A stretch of 64,000 bases of DNA from Arcicella rosea (lineage in GTDB: Bacteria > Bacteroidota > Bacteroidia > Cytophagales > Spirosomataceae), in assembly GCF_040543805.1 (NCBI RefSeq), contig NZ_JBEUMS010000016.1, positions 1-64,000 of the forward strand, given 5' to 3'. This document shows positions 26,501-35,702 of the stretch, piece by piece. The first letter of the stretch is position 1, and each line of letters opens with the position of its first letter. The notes under the pieces were generated by a model that saw only the letters and a program-made list of their open reading frames with translations, had not been told where the DNA came from and made no database searches. A program made the position numbers and the translations under genes.

Positions 26501-27187
26501 ATGCGAATAGATATTATTTCGGTAGTGCCAAAATTGATGGAAAGCTTTTTTGCTCATTCAATTTTAAAACGTGGACAAGAGGCTGGTCATGTAGAAGTAG
26601 TACTGCATGATTTAAGAGATTACTCTCTTTCAAAACAACGCCAAGTAGATGATTATGCTTTTGGTGGTGGTGCAGGCATGGTGTTGAGTGTAGAGCCAAT
26701 TGCTCGTTGTATTCGCCATTTACAAAGTGAAAGACATTACGACGAAATCATTTACATGACGCCCGACGGCGAAACTTTCAATCAACAAACAGCCAATCAA
26801 TTGTCACTGCAAGGAAATCTTTTATTTCTTTGTGGACATTACAAAGGAGTTGATCAAAGAGTACGTGATATGTTTATCACCAAAGAAATTTCAATTGGTG
26901 ATTATGTACTTTCTGGAGGAGAATTGGCAGCGGCAGTTTGTGCAGATGCCATTATTCGATTGATTCCAGGCGTATTAAATGATGAAACTTCGGCATTGAC
27001 AGATTCTTTTCAAGATAATCTTTTGGCACCTCCAGTTTATACTCGCCCAGCCGAATTTGAAGGAATTGGTGTACCACCAGTACTTTTATCTGGGCATGAA
27101 GCCAAAATTAATGAATGGAGATTCGAACAATCAATCGAACGCACTAAAGCGAGAAGACCAGATTTGTACCAAAAAAGTGGTTTGTAA
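26501..27187 (+). CDS. trmD: tRNA (guanine-N1)-methyltransferase TrmD
   Basis: 228 residues with the trefoil-knot methyltransferase signatures: DDYAFGGGAGMVL, LCGHYKGVDQR, and ISIGDYVLSGGELAA with the SAM-binding knot. TrmD methylates G37 of tRNAs with a purine at 36 and prevents frameshifting. Length is normal for the family. rplS, which often follows trmD, is not next here; instead there is a 400-bp gap with a promoter- and terminator-like pair. Confidence 0.97.
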   Translation: MRIDIISVVPKLMESFFAHSILKRGQEAGHVEVVLHDLRDYSLSKQRQVDDYAFGGGAGMVLSVEPIARCIRHLQSERHYDEIIYMTPDGETFNQQTANQLSLQGNLLFLCGHYKGVDQRVRDMFITKEISIGDYVLSGGELAAAVCADAIIRLIPGVLNDETSALTDSFQDNLLAPPVYTRPAEFEGIGVPPVLLSGHEAKINEWRFEQSIERTKARRPDLYQKSGL

Positions 27188-27313
27188 GCATCATTTTGGA
27201 TGATTTAAGATATTGATTAAGCCATTTTTCATAAAAAGTAAAGGCGAAATCAAAAAAAATAAATAATTCTTACAAATAATTGTATTATATGTTTATTTAT
27301 TTGGATTTTTTAT

Positions 27314-27440
27314 TATTTTTGTAACGAAGAGAATATGTGAGAGGGATACAATTTAATAGCGATTCAAAGACAATAACATTAAATAAAGTAAGGATTATAT
27401 TTAGAAAGCCTGATGTCTGTGGCATCGGGCTTTTTTGTGT
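27314..27440 (+). ncRNA. Candidate small RNA with own -7 box and terminator
   Basis: TATTTTTG at 27314-27321 matches the -7 box, though no well-spaced TTG -33 is clear. About 85 bp later a strong intrinsic terminator (AAGCCTGATG 27408-27417 with CATCGGGCTT 27424-27433, then TTTT) closes a transcript of roughly 110 nt with no open reading frame. It may be a stand-alone sRNA, or just the terminator of trmD with a chance promoter. No known RNA family was recognised. Confidence 0.4.
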
Positions 27441-27590
27441 GCTTACTTTTCCAGAACAATTAATCAAGAGTTTTTTAAGGAAATAACAGGCTATTCATAA
27501 ATTACTCTATCAATAAACCTAAGCACCAATTGAATTAATTGTAATTTTATAGAAAATTAGTCCTTAGAATTTTCAAATAATCAGTTTGGT

Positions 27591-28586
27591 ATGGATGTTT
27601 CGATTATCATTATCAATTATAAATCAGCAACGTTAACAGTTAATTGTATTAGTTCTATCAAAAAATTTACGCAAGATGTTAGTTATGAAGTAATTGTGGT
27701 TGACAATGATTCACAAGATACTTCCGAAAATATCATTAAATCAGTTCATCCAGAAATCGTTTGGGTGGCAAGTACTTATAATTCTGGTTTTTCAAGAGGA
27801 AATAATCAAGGAATGGCAATTGCCAAAGGAGATTATTTTTTATTGTTGAATGCCGATACATTACTTTTCGAGAATTCCATTTTTAAAGCTTGGCAAAAAC
27901 TTAAAACAAATTCAGGTATTTCGGCAATTGGGGGAATACAAGTAACGGCTGATTTGGTAAAAATGCCTTATTTCAGAAATAGGAATGAGTTTCTAAAATT
28001 CTTAATCATTGCGCCAAATTCTTTGAACAAGTATTTAGAAAAGATTTTCCCTGAACCACAATTTGAAGACCCCAATCAATCAGAATTATGTTGTGGTGCT
28101 TTTATGTTGGTTGCTCGAAAAACCATCGAAAAAGCGGGCAAAATGGATGAAGACTTTTTTATGTATGCCGAAGATTTTGAATGGACTGGCAGACTCAGAA
28201 AGGTTGGAAAAATCTGCTGTTTTGAAGAAATAAAATTTATCCACTTAGAAAAAGATTCTCCGTTCAGAAGAACGAATATCTCTCCTATCAACCGATTTGG
28301 TACGCAAATGCAAGTATCAAACTTACTTTGGATTCGTAAAGAATATGGTTTGGGATTCTATCTTTTACTCATTTTTCATTACACTTCATTAGCGACTTTC
28401 TTTTACTTGTGGAAAATTTCTGTGAATATTTCGAAACTCCGAAATCCATTCTTTGAACTAAGAAGTCAGAAAATATTTGCCTTAAAAACATTAGTTTTCT
28501 TAAAATTCTTCTGGAAAACGGTTTTCAAAATAAAAGGGTTTTACAAAATTGAAGTGAATGATAATATTGATTTAAGATTCCGTTAG
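27591..28586 (+). CDS. Glycosyltransferase family 2 protein
   Basis: 331 residues. The GT-A domain occupies about 1-230: VSIIIINYKSATLTVNCISS, EVIVVDNDSQDTS, RGNNQGMAIAKGDYFLLLNAD (the DxD-like NAD), and the acceptor-side FFMYAEDFEWTGRLRKVGK. A hydrophobic helix (about 258-278, FYLLLIFHYTSLATFFYLWK) suggests membrane association. It resembles rhamnosyl/N-glycosyl transferases of O-antigen and capsule synthesis. No other cell-surface glycan genes are adjacent, so the acceptor is unknown. Confidence 0.9.
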   Translation: MDVSIIIINYKSATLTVNCISSIKKFTQDVSYEVIVVDNDSQDTSENIIKSVHPEIVWVASTYNSGFSRGNNQGMAIAKGDYFLLLNADTLLFENSIFKAWQKLKTNSGISAIGGIQVTADLVKMPYFRNRNEFLKFLIIAPNSLNKYLEKIFPEPQFEDPNQSELCCGAFMLVARKTIEKAGKMDEDFFMYAEDFEWTGRLRKVGKICCFEEIKFIHLEKDSPFRRTNISPINRFGTQMQVSNLLWIRKEYGLGFYLLLIFHYTSLATFFYLWKISVNISKLRNPFFELRSQKIFALKTLVFLKFFWKTVFKIKGFYKIEVNDNIDLRFR

Positions 28587-28686
28587 TTGCCATTATCGGT
28601 CATAAATTCATTAAAGGCTGTCGCCTGACTAGTATAAAGTTTTATGCAATAGATATTTTAGAAATTTAAAAATACGTAAAACAAAA

Positions 28687-28723
28687 AGCCGTGAGTTTGA
28701 GAAAAATCTCAAAGCTCACGGCT
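28687..28723 (-). terminator. Intrinsic terminator of the esterase gene
   Basis: AGCCGTGAGTTTGAGA (28687-28702) pairs with TCTCAAAGCTCACGGCT (28707-28723) with one bulged base. On the minus strand it is followed by TTTTTGTTTT. It lies 12 bp past the stop of the minus-strand esterase. Confidence 0.8.
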
Positions 28724-28735
28724 CAATACTCAAAG

Positions 28736-29650
28736 CTATTTACTCAATAATCCTAAAGAATCCATCCAATTCTTCACATTATCCATCCATTTTTCATTCG
28801 TGGTTTTATTATTTAAACCAAAACCATGTCCGCCTTTTGGATAAATCACCAATTCAGCCAACACTCCATTCTTTTGTAATCCTTCATAAAAAACCAATGA
28901 ATTTTTTACAGGCACAGCCATATCGTCGCCAGCATGAACTAAAAATGTTGGTGGAGTTTCTTTCGTAACATGCAATTCATTTGAATACTCATCAATTAGA
29001 GTTTGGTCTGCTGTTTTACCCACTAAATTAATTCTTGAACCGGCATGACCAAAGTCTTTGAAAGTAATTACTGGATAACCCAAAATCATAAAATCTGGAC
29101 GAACAGAAACTTCGCTTGTTACCTCTCCTACTTGTTTATCAAAATGCGTTCCTGCCGTTGAAGCCAAATGTCCTCCCGCTGAAAAGCCCATAATGCCAAT
29201 TTTATTCGGATTAATTCCGTACTTACTTGCCTCTTTACGCACTGTTCTTAATGCTTGTTGTGCATCTTGCAAAGGTGCAATTGATTTATCAATCTGAGCA
29301 TTGTCGTTAGGTAAACGGTACTTCAATACAAAAGCAGTAACACCCATTTTATTAAAAACACTCGCCACATCCGAACCTTCGTGACTAGCTGCCAAAATAG
29401 CATAACCTCCACCCGGACAAATAATTACAGCTGTTCCGTTAGCTTTATCAGCATCGGCTGGATAAACTGTTAATGTTGGCACTGTCACTTCCGAAATTCG
29501 AACTACACCATTTTTATCAGTAACAGACTTTTGTGTATTTGGTACTTGTTTAGCATTCGGAACGCCATTTGGATACAATGGCATTTCTTGTTGCGCCTGT
29601 GCGTACTTCATGCTTAATAAAAAAGTAAATGTTAAAATGATTTTTTTCAT
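28736..29650 (-). CDS. Exported alpha/beta hydrolase, carbohydrate-esterase-like
   Basis: 304 residues with a signal peptide (ending KYAQAQ). Oxyanion loop CPGGGYAI (78-84), nucleophile Ser157 in GFSAGGH, and the acid and histidine in VHAGDDMAVP and GGHGFGL near the C-terminus form a complete triad. The pattern fits the BD-FAE/acetyl-xylan-esterase-like group, which removes acetyl or feruloyl groups from plant polysaccharides. It is not adjacent to the arabinan locus. Substrate is inferred. Confidence 0.88.
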   Translation of the reverse strand: MKKIILTFTFLLSMKYAQAQQEMPLYPNGVPNAKQVPNTQKSVTDKNGVVRISEVTVPTLTVYPADADKANGTAVIICPGGGYAILAASHEGSDVASVFNKMGVTAFVLKYRLPNDNAQIDKSIAPLQDAQQALRTVRKEASKYGINPNKIGIMGFSAGGHLASTAGTHFDKQVGEVTSEVSVRPDFMILGYPVITFKDFGHAGSRINLVGKTADQTLIDEYSNELHVTKETPPTFLVHAGDDMAVPVKNSLVFYEGLQKNGVLAELVIYPKGGHGFGLNNKTTNEKWMDNVKNWMDSLGLLSK

Positions 29651-29686
29651 AAGATTGGTTTTGAAAGGTAAAAATTAATATGCTTG

Positions 29687-30613
29687 TTAAGTATTTTCTA
29701 CGGTTGTTTTATTTTTTGCAGTTGTAATTAAAATTACGGCTGTAATAATGATAGCCCCAGCTAAAAGCATTATTGGATGAAGACGTTCACCAGCAAACAA
29801 CGAACCTAAAATCATTGCCACTAATGGATTCACATAAGTATAAGTAGCCACCAAAGTTGACGAAGTTACTTTAGATAGCCAGTTAAAAACTAGAAAAGCC
29901 AAACTAGAGCCAAAAACTACTAAATAAATAAAAGATAAATATGCTTTAGGCGGAATTATTGAAAAATCGAAGTGATTGAATTCTCCTAAACCTAAGCTAA
30001 TCATCAACGAAAATATTCCGCCTGTCATCATTTGCATTCCAGAAATTTGCGAAGCATGGAAATCAAAAATCATGGCTCGTTTTACAATGACAACGCCAAA
30101 ATTCCAAGCCAAAATTGCTAAAAACAAGAATAATACACCAAGCATATAATATTGCTCATAGCCTTTTAAAGCCAATGACTTCAATGTCATTAAAATACCA
30201 ACACCGACAATTCCAAGAAAAGCCCCTGCAATTACTCTAAGATTTGGTTTCTCATGATTAATCAACCAAAGTAAAGAAACTAACAGTACTGGTCCTATGG
30301 CTGAGAACAATGCTGAAAAACTTGAGGGTATCCATTTCGCTGCAATTGTAAATAATCCATTGCCAAAAGTAAGCATCAAAAATCCCGTAAAAATGGTAGT
30401 AAACAGCATTTTACGAGTAGGTTTTTGGTACTTTTTACTAATGATAGAAAAAATAAAAAGGATAGTTCCTGCGATAAAATTCCGAAAGCCAGATGCCATC
30501 ATGGATGGAACTGTTTCTACGACAAAACGTAAAGCTAAATAGGTTGAACCCCAAACTAAGTATAGTGTAATTAAGCCCGCCCAGATTTTTAATTGATGAT
30601 TTTGCTGATTCAT
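29687..30613 (-). CDS. DMT family transporter (EamA domains)
   Basis: From the Met at 30613 the protein is 308 residues with about ten hydrophobic helices in two EamA halves. The first begins WAGLITLYLVWGSTYLALRF, the typical entry of YedA/RhtA-like drug-metabolite exporters. A longer reading to 30679 adds 22 polar residues not expected in the family, so the shorter start is preferred. The substrate may be an amino acid, metabolite or toxic compound. It is 36 bp upstream (3' side) of the esterase start and could be co-transcribed with it. Confidence 0.87.
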   Translation of the reverse strand: MNQQNHQLKIWAGLITLYLVWGSTYLALRFVVETVPSMMASGFRNFIAGTILFIFSIISKKYQKPTRKMLFTTIFTGFLMLTFGNGLFTIAAKWIPSSFSALFSAIGPVLLVSLLWLINHEKPNLRVIAGAFLGIVGVGILMTLKSLALKGYEQYYMLGVLFLFLAILAWNFGVVIVKRAMIFDFHASQISGMQMMTGGIFSLMISLGLGEFNHFDFSIIPPKAYLSFIYLVVFGSSLAFLVFNWLSKVTSSTLVATYTYVNPLVAMILGSLFAGERLHPIMLLAGAIIITAVILITTAKNKTTVENT

Positions 30614-30696
30614 ACCCCAAATTTGAGATTTTTTCACGAAATTTAAGAAGGCTTCTGCCTGTATATTTTCAACAAACAATAATTAATTCATCCAAC

Positions 30697-33123
30697 ATGA
30701 AAAAATTACCTTTATTAATCCTACTCTTTTTTTGCTTTCAAACCTTTGCTGACAAACTCCCAAGTATTTCCGAAAAGACTGCTTCCTTCAAAAAATACGA
30801 AGGTTTTATGAATTATTGGTGGGACGAAGACAATGGAAAAGTATGGTTGGAAGTATCTAACCTCAACAAAGAATTCCTATACATTACTTCATTGCCTGCT
30901 GGGTTGGGTTCAAATGATATTGGGTTAGACCGTGGCTTATTGGGTGATGAAAAAGTAGTATTTTTCAACAAAGTAGGTAGAAAAATTTTATTGATTCAAC
31001 CTAATTTAAAGTATCGTGCCATCACTAACGATACCAACGAAAAGCGTGCCGTAACGCAATCTTTCGCTCAATCTACTTTAGCAGGTTTTACCATTGAAGC
31101 CGAAGAAAATGGCAAGTATTTGGTAGAAATCACTGATTTATTAATGCAAGATGCCATGGGTGTTACCGACCGCATCAAAGGCATGGGCGAAGGTTCGTAC
31201 TCTTTGGATAAATCTCGTTCGGCAATGTATTTTGAACGCACCAAAAACTTTCCTTTAAATTCAGAATTTGAAGTAAGCCTAACTTTTACAGGCGGAAGCG
31301 ATGCGGGTAGATTTGTAAAGTCTGTTACGCCAAGTGCAGATGCCATTACATTGAGAATGCACCACAGTTTTGTGCAATTGCCCGATAATCAATATGAAAA
31401 AAGAGAATTTGACCCCCGTTCAAGTTTCAATGCGATTTCATATTTCGATTATTCAACACCAGTAAGCGAACCCGTTGAGAAGTATTATACAGTTAGACAT
31501 CGTTTGAAGAAAAAAGACCCTAACGCTAAAGTTTCGGAAGCCGTAAAACCAATCATTTATTATTTAGATAATGGCACGCCAGAACCCATTCGTTCTGCTT
31601 TGATGGAAGGAACTTCTTGGTGGAATCAGGCTTTTGAGGCTGCTGGTTATAAAAATGCTTTCCAAGTAAAATTATTGCCCGATGATGCCGACCCGATGGA
31701 TGTTCGCTACAATGTTATCAACTGGGTGCATCGTTCCACTCGTGGTTGGTCGTATGGCGCTTCGGTGATTGACCCTCGTACTGGCGAAATCTTGAAAGGC
31801 CATGTTACTTTAGGTTCTTTACGTGTTCGTCAGGATTATCTGATTGCACAAGGCTTACTTTCTCCTTTTGAAAATGGCAAGAAATTAGACCCGGAAAAAG
31901 ACCCTATGCTAAAAATGGCTTTGGCACGTCTAAGACAATTAGCTGCTCACGAAGTTGGACATACTTTAGGCATTATGCACAACTATTCGGCAAGTACCAA
32001 TAACCGTGCTTCGGTGATGGATTATCCGCATCCAAGAGTAAGTCTGAATGCAAAAGGTGAAATTGATTTATCAGATGCTTATGCTGTGGGCATTGGCGAA
32101 TGGGATAAAGCTTCTATTACTTTTGGTTACCAAGATTTTCCGAAAGGAACGGATGAAAAAGCAGGGTTGAATAAAATTTTACAGGAAGCACGCAACAAAG
32201 GTTTATTGTTTTTGACCGACCAAGATGCTCGTCCTGCTGGTTCAGCAAGTCCAAATGCACATCTTTGGGATGAAGGAAAAGATCCAATCGAAAACCTAAA
32301 CGCTTTATTAAAAGTAAGAGAAAAAGCATTAGCCAACTTTGGTGAAAAAACCATTCGTGAAGGCGTACCAATGGCATTTTTGGAAGATGCTTTAGTACCG
32401 ATTTATAATTTACATCGTTATCAAATTGAAGCCGTTGCCAAAATTGTCGGTAGCGTTGATTATCGCTATGCAGTGCGTGGCGACGGACAAATTCCAACGA
32501 TTTTAGTTTCAAAAGAAACACAACAAAAAGCTTTAAAAACGGCGATTCAATGTTTGAGTCCTGAGGTTTTAACGCTTCCAGAGAATATTATTAAATTAAT
32601 TCCTCCTCGTCCTGCTGGTTATAATGCTTCAAGAGAATTGTTTAAGAAAAGAACAGGTTTAGCATTTGATGCTTTGGCAGCAGCAGAATCAGCGGCAGAT
32701 TTTCCTTTACAATTTTTATTACAACCAGAACGTGCATCAAGAATGATAGAATATGCGGCTCGTGGCGAAGGCATCACTTTAGACGAACTCAATACTCAAT
32801 TAATTGAAAGTACTTGGAAAGCATCACGCAAAACTGGTTTGGCTTTAGAAGTACAATTACAAACTGAACAAATTTTGCTGACTCATTTATTAGCATTAAG
32901 TGTTAACGAAAAAGCGAGTTACCAAGTAAAAGCATTGATGGGAAAAAGCTTGAAAGACTTAAAAGCATACATTGAAGAAACCAAGAAAAGCGTAAAAGAT
33001 GTCAGCTACCAAGCACATTTAGATTATGCTTTAGAAAGAATGAAAAATCCTTCAGCAGCCAAAGTAGCAGTTCATAAAGAATTGCCTCCAGGTGCGCCAA
33101 TTGGTTGCGAAGATGAATTTTAG
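30697..33123 (+). CDS. Large exported zinc-dependent metalloprotease (DUF5117/DUF5118-like)
   Basis: 808 residues with a signal peptide. Extended metzincin zinc motif at His418-Glu419, His422 and His428 (HEVGHTLGIMH) followed by a Met-turn-like SVMDYPHP. The upstream half (WLEVSNLNKEFLYITSLPAG, YTVRHRLKKKDPNAK) matches the DUF5117/5118 architecture of Bacteroidota proteases, and the C-terminal 250 residues are helical. It probably acts in the periplasm or at the surface. It is transcribed divergently from the DMT gene and followed by a palindrome, then a Uma2 gene. Confidence 0.9.
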   Translation: MKKLPLLILLFFCFQTFADKLPSISEKTASFKKYEGFMNYWWDEDNGKVWLEVSNLNKEFLYITSLPAGLGSNDIGLDRGLLGDEKVVFFNKVGRKILLIQPNLKYRAITNDTNEKRAVTQSFAQSTLAGFTIEAEENGKYLVEITDLLMQDAMGVTDRIKGMGEGSYSLDKSRSAMYFERTKNFPLNSEFEVSLTFTGGSDAGRFVKSVTPSADAITLRMHHSFVQLPDNQYEKREFDPRSSFNAISYFDYSTPVSEPVEKYYTVRHRLKKKDPNAKVSEAVKPIIYYLDNGTPEPIRSALMEGTSWWNQAFEAAGYKNAFQVKLLPDDADPMDVRYNVINWVHRSTRGWSYGASVIDPRTGEILKGHVTLGSLRVRQDYLIAQGLLSPFENGKKLDPEKDPMLKMALARLRQLAAHEVGHTLGIMHNYSASTNNRASVMDYPHPRVSLNAKGEIDLSDAYAVGIGEWDKASITFGYQDFPKGTDEKAGLNKILQEARNKGLLFLTDQDARPAGSASPNAHLWDEGKDPIENLNALLKVREKALANFGEKTIREGVPMAFLEDALVPIYNLHRYQIEAVAKIVGSVDYRYAVRGDGQIPTILVSKETQQKALKTAIQCLSPEVLTLPENIIKLIPPRPAGYNASRELFKKRTGLAFDALAAAESAADFPLQFLLQPERASRMIEYAARGEGITLDELNTQLIESTWKASRKTGLALEVQLQTEQILLTHLLALSVNEKASYQVKALMGKSLKDLKAYIEETKKSVKDVSYQAHLDYALERMKNPSAAKVAVHKELPPGAPIGCEDEF

Positions 33124-33149
33124 TTTGACTGATATTAACAGCTTTGATG

Positions 33150-33181
33150 AGATTAGACAAATTTCAAAATTTGTCTAATCT
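33150..33181. repeat. Perfect 15-bp palindrome between protease and uma2 genes
   Basis: AGATTAGACAAATTT (33150-33164) and AAATTTGTCTAATCT (33167-33181) around CA. No T-run follows on the plus strand. It is one of a group of perfect palindromes close behind genes in this window. Confidence 0.75.
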
Positions 33182-33218
33182 AAAACAAAATTGTTTAAAT
33201 TTGATAAAAAACAAGGCT

Positions 33219-33845
33219 ATGGTTATTGCTAAAAACTTAAAAGAAACCATTTTAACTGAGTTGAATACTCAGCAATTGGTACGCATTCCTGCCTCAGAAG
33301 AAGACTTCTTTTCTGTGACAAAGGAATTGCCTTTTAAAATAGAATATCATGAAAACGAAATTGTTACTATGGGATTAGCATCATTATGGCATGAAGCCAT
33401 TGTTATGAATCTGGGTAGAATATTCAATATGCTTTTTTTCAACAACGATGATATTCTTGTTTTAGGAAGTAACTCTGGTGTGCAAATTCCCAAATTTGAA
33501 GGTGGTTATTATATGCCCGATGTAATGGTGGTAAAAGGCAATCCTGTTTTCAAAGAAAAGTCTCGTGCTATCATCACCAATCCTTATATCATCGTAGAAG
33601 TACTTTCGCCAGCCACCAAAGCCTTTGATTTATCAGAAAAACTGTCTGAATACAAATTACTGAGTAGTCTTCAACAAGTGATTTATATTAATCCAGAAAA
33701 AGTAAGTGTTTCAACTTTTATTCGTTCTGAAAACCCAAATACTTGGATTAATCAAGATTTTTATAGCCTTGAAGATGCACTTAGCGTAGAAAACAGCAGT
33801 ATTTCTTTAGCAGATATTTATCATAAAATTAAGTTTGATGATTAA
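33219..33845 (+). CDS. Uma2 family (DUF820) putative endonuclease
   Basis: 208 residues from the ATG at 33219. The longer reading from 33144 would translate the palindrome at 33150-33181 and is rejected. The restriction-endonuclease-like fold shows Asp101 (YYMPDVMVV), Glu127 in YIIVEVLSPATKAFDLSEK, and a Lys nearby. The family is widely distributed, often expanded, and its biological role is unclear. It is followed by a terminator hairpin and a convergent membrane protein gene. Confidence 0.87.
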   Translation: MVIAKNLKETILTELNTQQLVRIPASEEDFFSVTKELPFKIEYHENEIVTMGLASLWHEAIVMNLGRIFNMLFFNNDDILVLGSNSGVQIPKFEGGYYMPDVMVVKGNPVFKEKSRAIITNPYIIVEVLSPATKAFDLSEKLSEYKLLSSLQQVIYINPEKVSVSTFIRSENPNTWINQDFYSLEDALSVENSSISLADIYHKIKFDD

Positions 33846-33873
33846 TGCGTAGTTAGTAATGCGTAATGATTTT

Positions 33874-33912
33874 CAAAGCCCAATTGTTCTTTTTTGAATG
33901 ATTGGGCTTTAT
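33874..33912. terminator. Bidirectional terminator after uma2
   Basis: AAAGCCCAAT...ATTGGGCTTT stem (about 33874-33912, extended by TTC/GAA with two mismatches) around a TTTTTT loop. It lies between convergent genes. Confidence 0.7.
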
Positions 33913-33952
33913 CCTTTTCGTCAAATTTGACATTTTGGAAAGTCTATTGAAA

Positions 33953-34951
33953 TTAAAATATTAGTTCTATGGTATATATTTGCTCTTTCAGATATTTAAG
34001 TTCACCTTCTAAATATTGAATTGCATTTGTCTGACTATAATTATATTGATTCAAGGTTCGTTTGAATTTCAATAATGTATTATCATAATCAAAGCTAAAA
34101 CAATTACCTTCGAACAATTCTTTATCAATAGTTTCTAATTTATTTATAATCAATTCTGTTCTTTTTAAACTATCCAAATCACGATTTAAAATAATTGTTA
34201 ATATATGCTGAATGAGAATGTACTCTTGCTTTGATAAAGCATCAGTATATTCATCATCTTGCTTAAGTTGATAAAGTGAATTAAATAGTTCATTCACAAT
34301 TAATAATAAATTTTGCCTATCTGAATTAAAATTAGAATTATTATTCAATGAATCTTGAAACATATTCTTAATTCTAATATCCATCTCTTCAAAACTTTTA
34401 AAAGCATTAATAATATCATCCTTTTTGAAAACTCTCTTATATGATAAAAAATACTCTTCTTGATTAATCTCAGCGATGATTTTATTTATACCCCAAAAAT
34501 TCATTTTGCTGTCAATATTGACAGACTTTGAATTGAGACTTTCAGACTTCAAAGTTTCAATTTTCTCTTTCAAACTATTTTGTATTATACTTATGTCCTT
34601 AATAGTTTTTTCAAACAAAGCCTTCAAATAAGTTAGCTTATCTGAATCATTCTGTACTTTTTCAAGCTTATCGCTGTTTTTCTCCTCTTCATGTAAATAA
34701 ATTTGAATCCCAATAGTTACAATCAAACCAATAAAAGCTAGTCCAGAGAAAAATGTATTTAAAGCACCATACATATCCCCATAAGTACCTCTCCCTAATA
34801 AGTCATTTGAGATATTATATCCTTTTACATTTTTAATCAAATAGCCATGTATTAAAGATGGGTATAGATAAAAAGTGAATAGATATAGTCCGAGTATTAC
34901 GACACAAAATGTAATAATTTGGCTCCAATAATTAGTGATAAGTTTACGCAT
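33953..34951 (-). CDS. Two-helix membrane protein resembling putative phage abortive infection (putAbiC-like) proteins
   Basis: 333 residues from the Met at 34951. The alternative start at 35071 adds 40 residues and is less likely, because the family begins close to the first membrane helix. Two hydrophobic helices (IITFCVVILGLYLFTFYLYP and GLAFIGLIVTIGIQIYL) flank GRGTYGDMYGALNTFFSGLAF, a segment much like the GDFFGG-type entry of putative phage abortive infection proteins. The remaining about 230 residues are coiled-coil rich and cytoplasmic. A defence role is suggested only by this resemblance. Confidence 0.6.
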   Translation of the reverse strand: MRKLITNYWSQIITFCVVILGLYLFTFYLYPSLIHGYLIKNVKGYNISNDLLGRGTYGDMYGALNTFFSGLAFIGLIVTIGIQIYLHEEEKNSDKLEKVQNDSDKLTYLKALFEKTIKDISIIQNSLKEKIETLKSESLNSKSVNIDSKMNFWGINKIIAEINQEEYFLSYKRVFKKDDIINAFKSFEEMDIRIKNMFQDSLNNNSNFNSDRQNLLLIVNELFNSLYQLKQDDEYTDALSKQEYILIQHILTIILNRDLDSLKRTELIINKLETIDKELFEGNCFSFDYDNTLLKFKRTLNQYNYSQTNAIQYLEGELKYLKEQIYTIELIF

Positions 34952-35077
34952 AAAGTGAAGATGGTTTGAATAAAAAAAAATAAAGAAGACTTCATAGTCA
35001 ATAAATTTACTACTTATGAATTTGCCTGTAAAATAGACATTATATTTAAAATCTTCATAAATAAGAAGCATTTAAAA

Positions 35078-35580
35078 TTAGTAGAATTTTTCCTCCAATT
35101 CGGAGCAACAAATCGGCATACTGAAATTACTCCCTCCAATTCGGAGTAACAAATCGGCACACTGAAATTCTTCCCTCCAACTCGGAGCAACAAATCGGCA
35201 CACTGAAATTACTCCCTCCAACTCGGAGCAACAAATCGGCACACTGAAATTACTCCCTCCAACTCGGAGCAACAAATCGGCACACTGAAATTCATTCCTC
35301 CAACTCGGAGCAACAAATCGACACGCTGAGACTCCTCCCTGCAACGTGCAGGAGACAATCGACACGCTGAAATTCCTTCCTGCAACGTGCAGGAGACAAT
35401 TGACACGTTGAAATTCCTTCCTGCAACGTGCAGGAGACAATCGACACGCTGAAATTCCTCCCTGCAACGTGCAGGAGACAATCGACACGCTGAAATTCCT
35501 CCCTGCAACGTGCAGGAGCTAATCGGCACATTGAAATTTCTTCCTGCATCGTGCAGGAGTAAATCGACATACTGAAATGC
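35078..35580. repeat. 41-bp hairpin minisatellite, 12 units in two subfamilies
   Basis: About 12 tandem units of 41 bp. The left half carries CCCTCCAACTCGGAGCAAC, the right half CCCTGCAACGTGCAGGAGAC, with shared AAATCGGCACACTGAAATT-like flanks. In both subfamilies the core forms a stem-loop: CTCC-AACTC-GGAG or CTGC-AACGT-GCAG. The inner C-G pair changes to G-C between subfamilies, a compensatory change. Because 41 is not a multiple of three, the six reading frames rotate, so the open frames seen here are not genes. Array lies between the putAbiC-like gene and an exported protein. Confidence 0.85.
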
Positions 35581-35702
35581 TATCCACCAAGGTTAGCTTT
35601 CTTCCTATTTATTCAATATTAATTTCTCTCAAAATCTGCTTAAAATTTGCATGTTTTATTTTTCTGTGCCTTCTTGCGTGAAATCCCAAAATTTCCCATA
35701 CA

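Noticed and set aside
35078..35570. Cys-rich open frames across the 41-bp array
   Set aside because: Period 41 rotates the frame, so the same peptide recurs in three frames; open frames are a by-product of the repeat.
35078..35580. 41-bp array as a CRISPR
   Set aside because: The stretches between the repeated cores are themselves repeated; there are no unique spacers.
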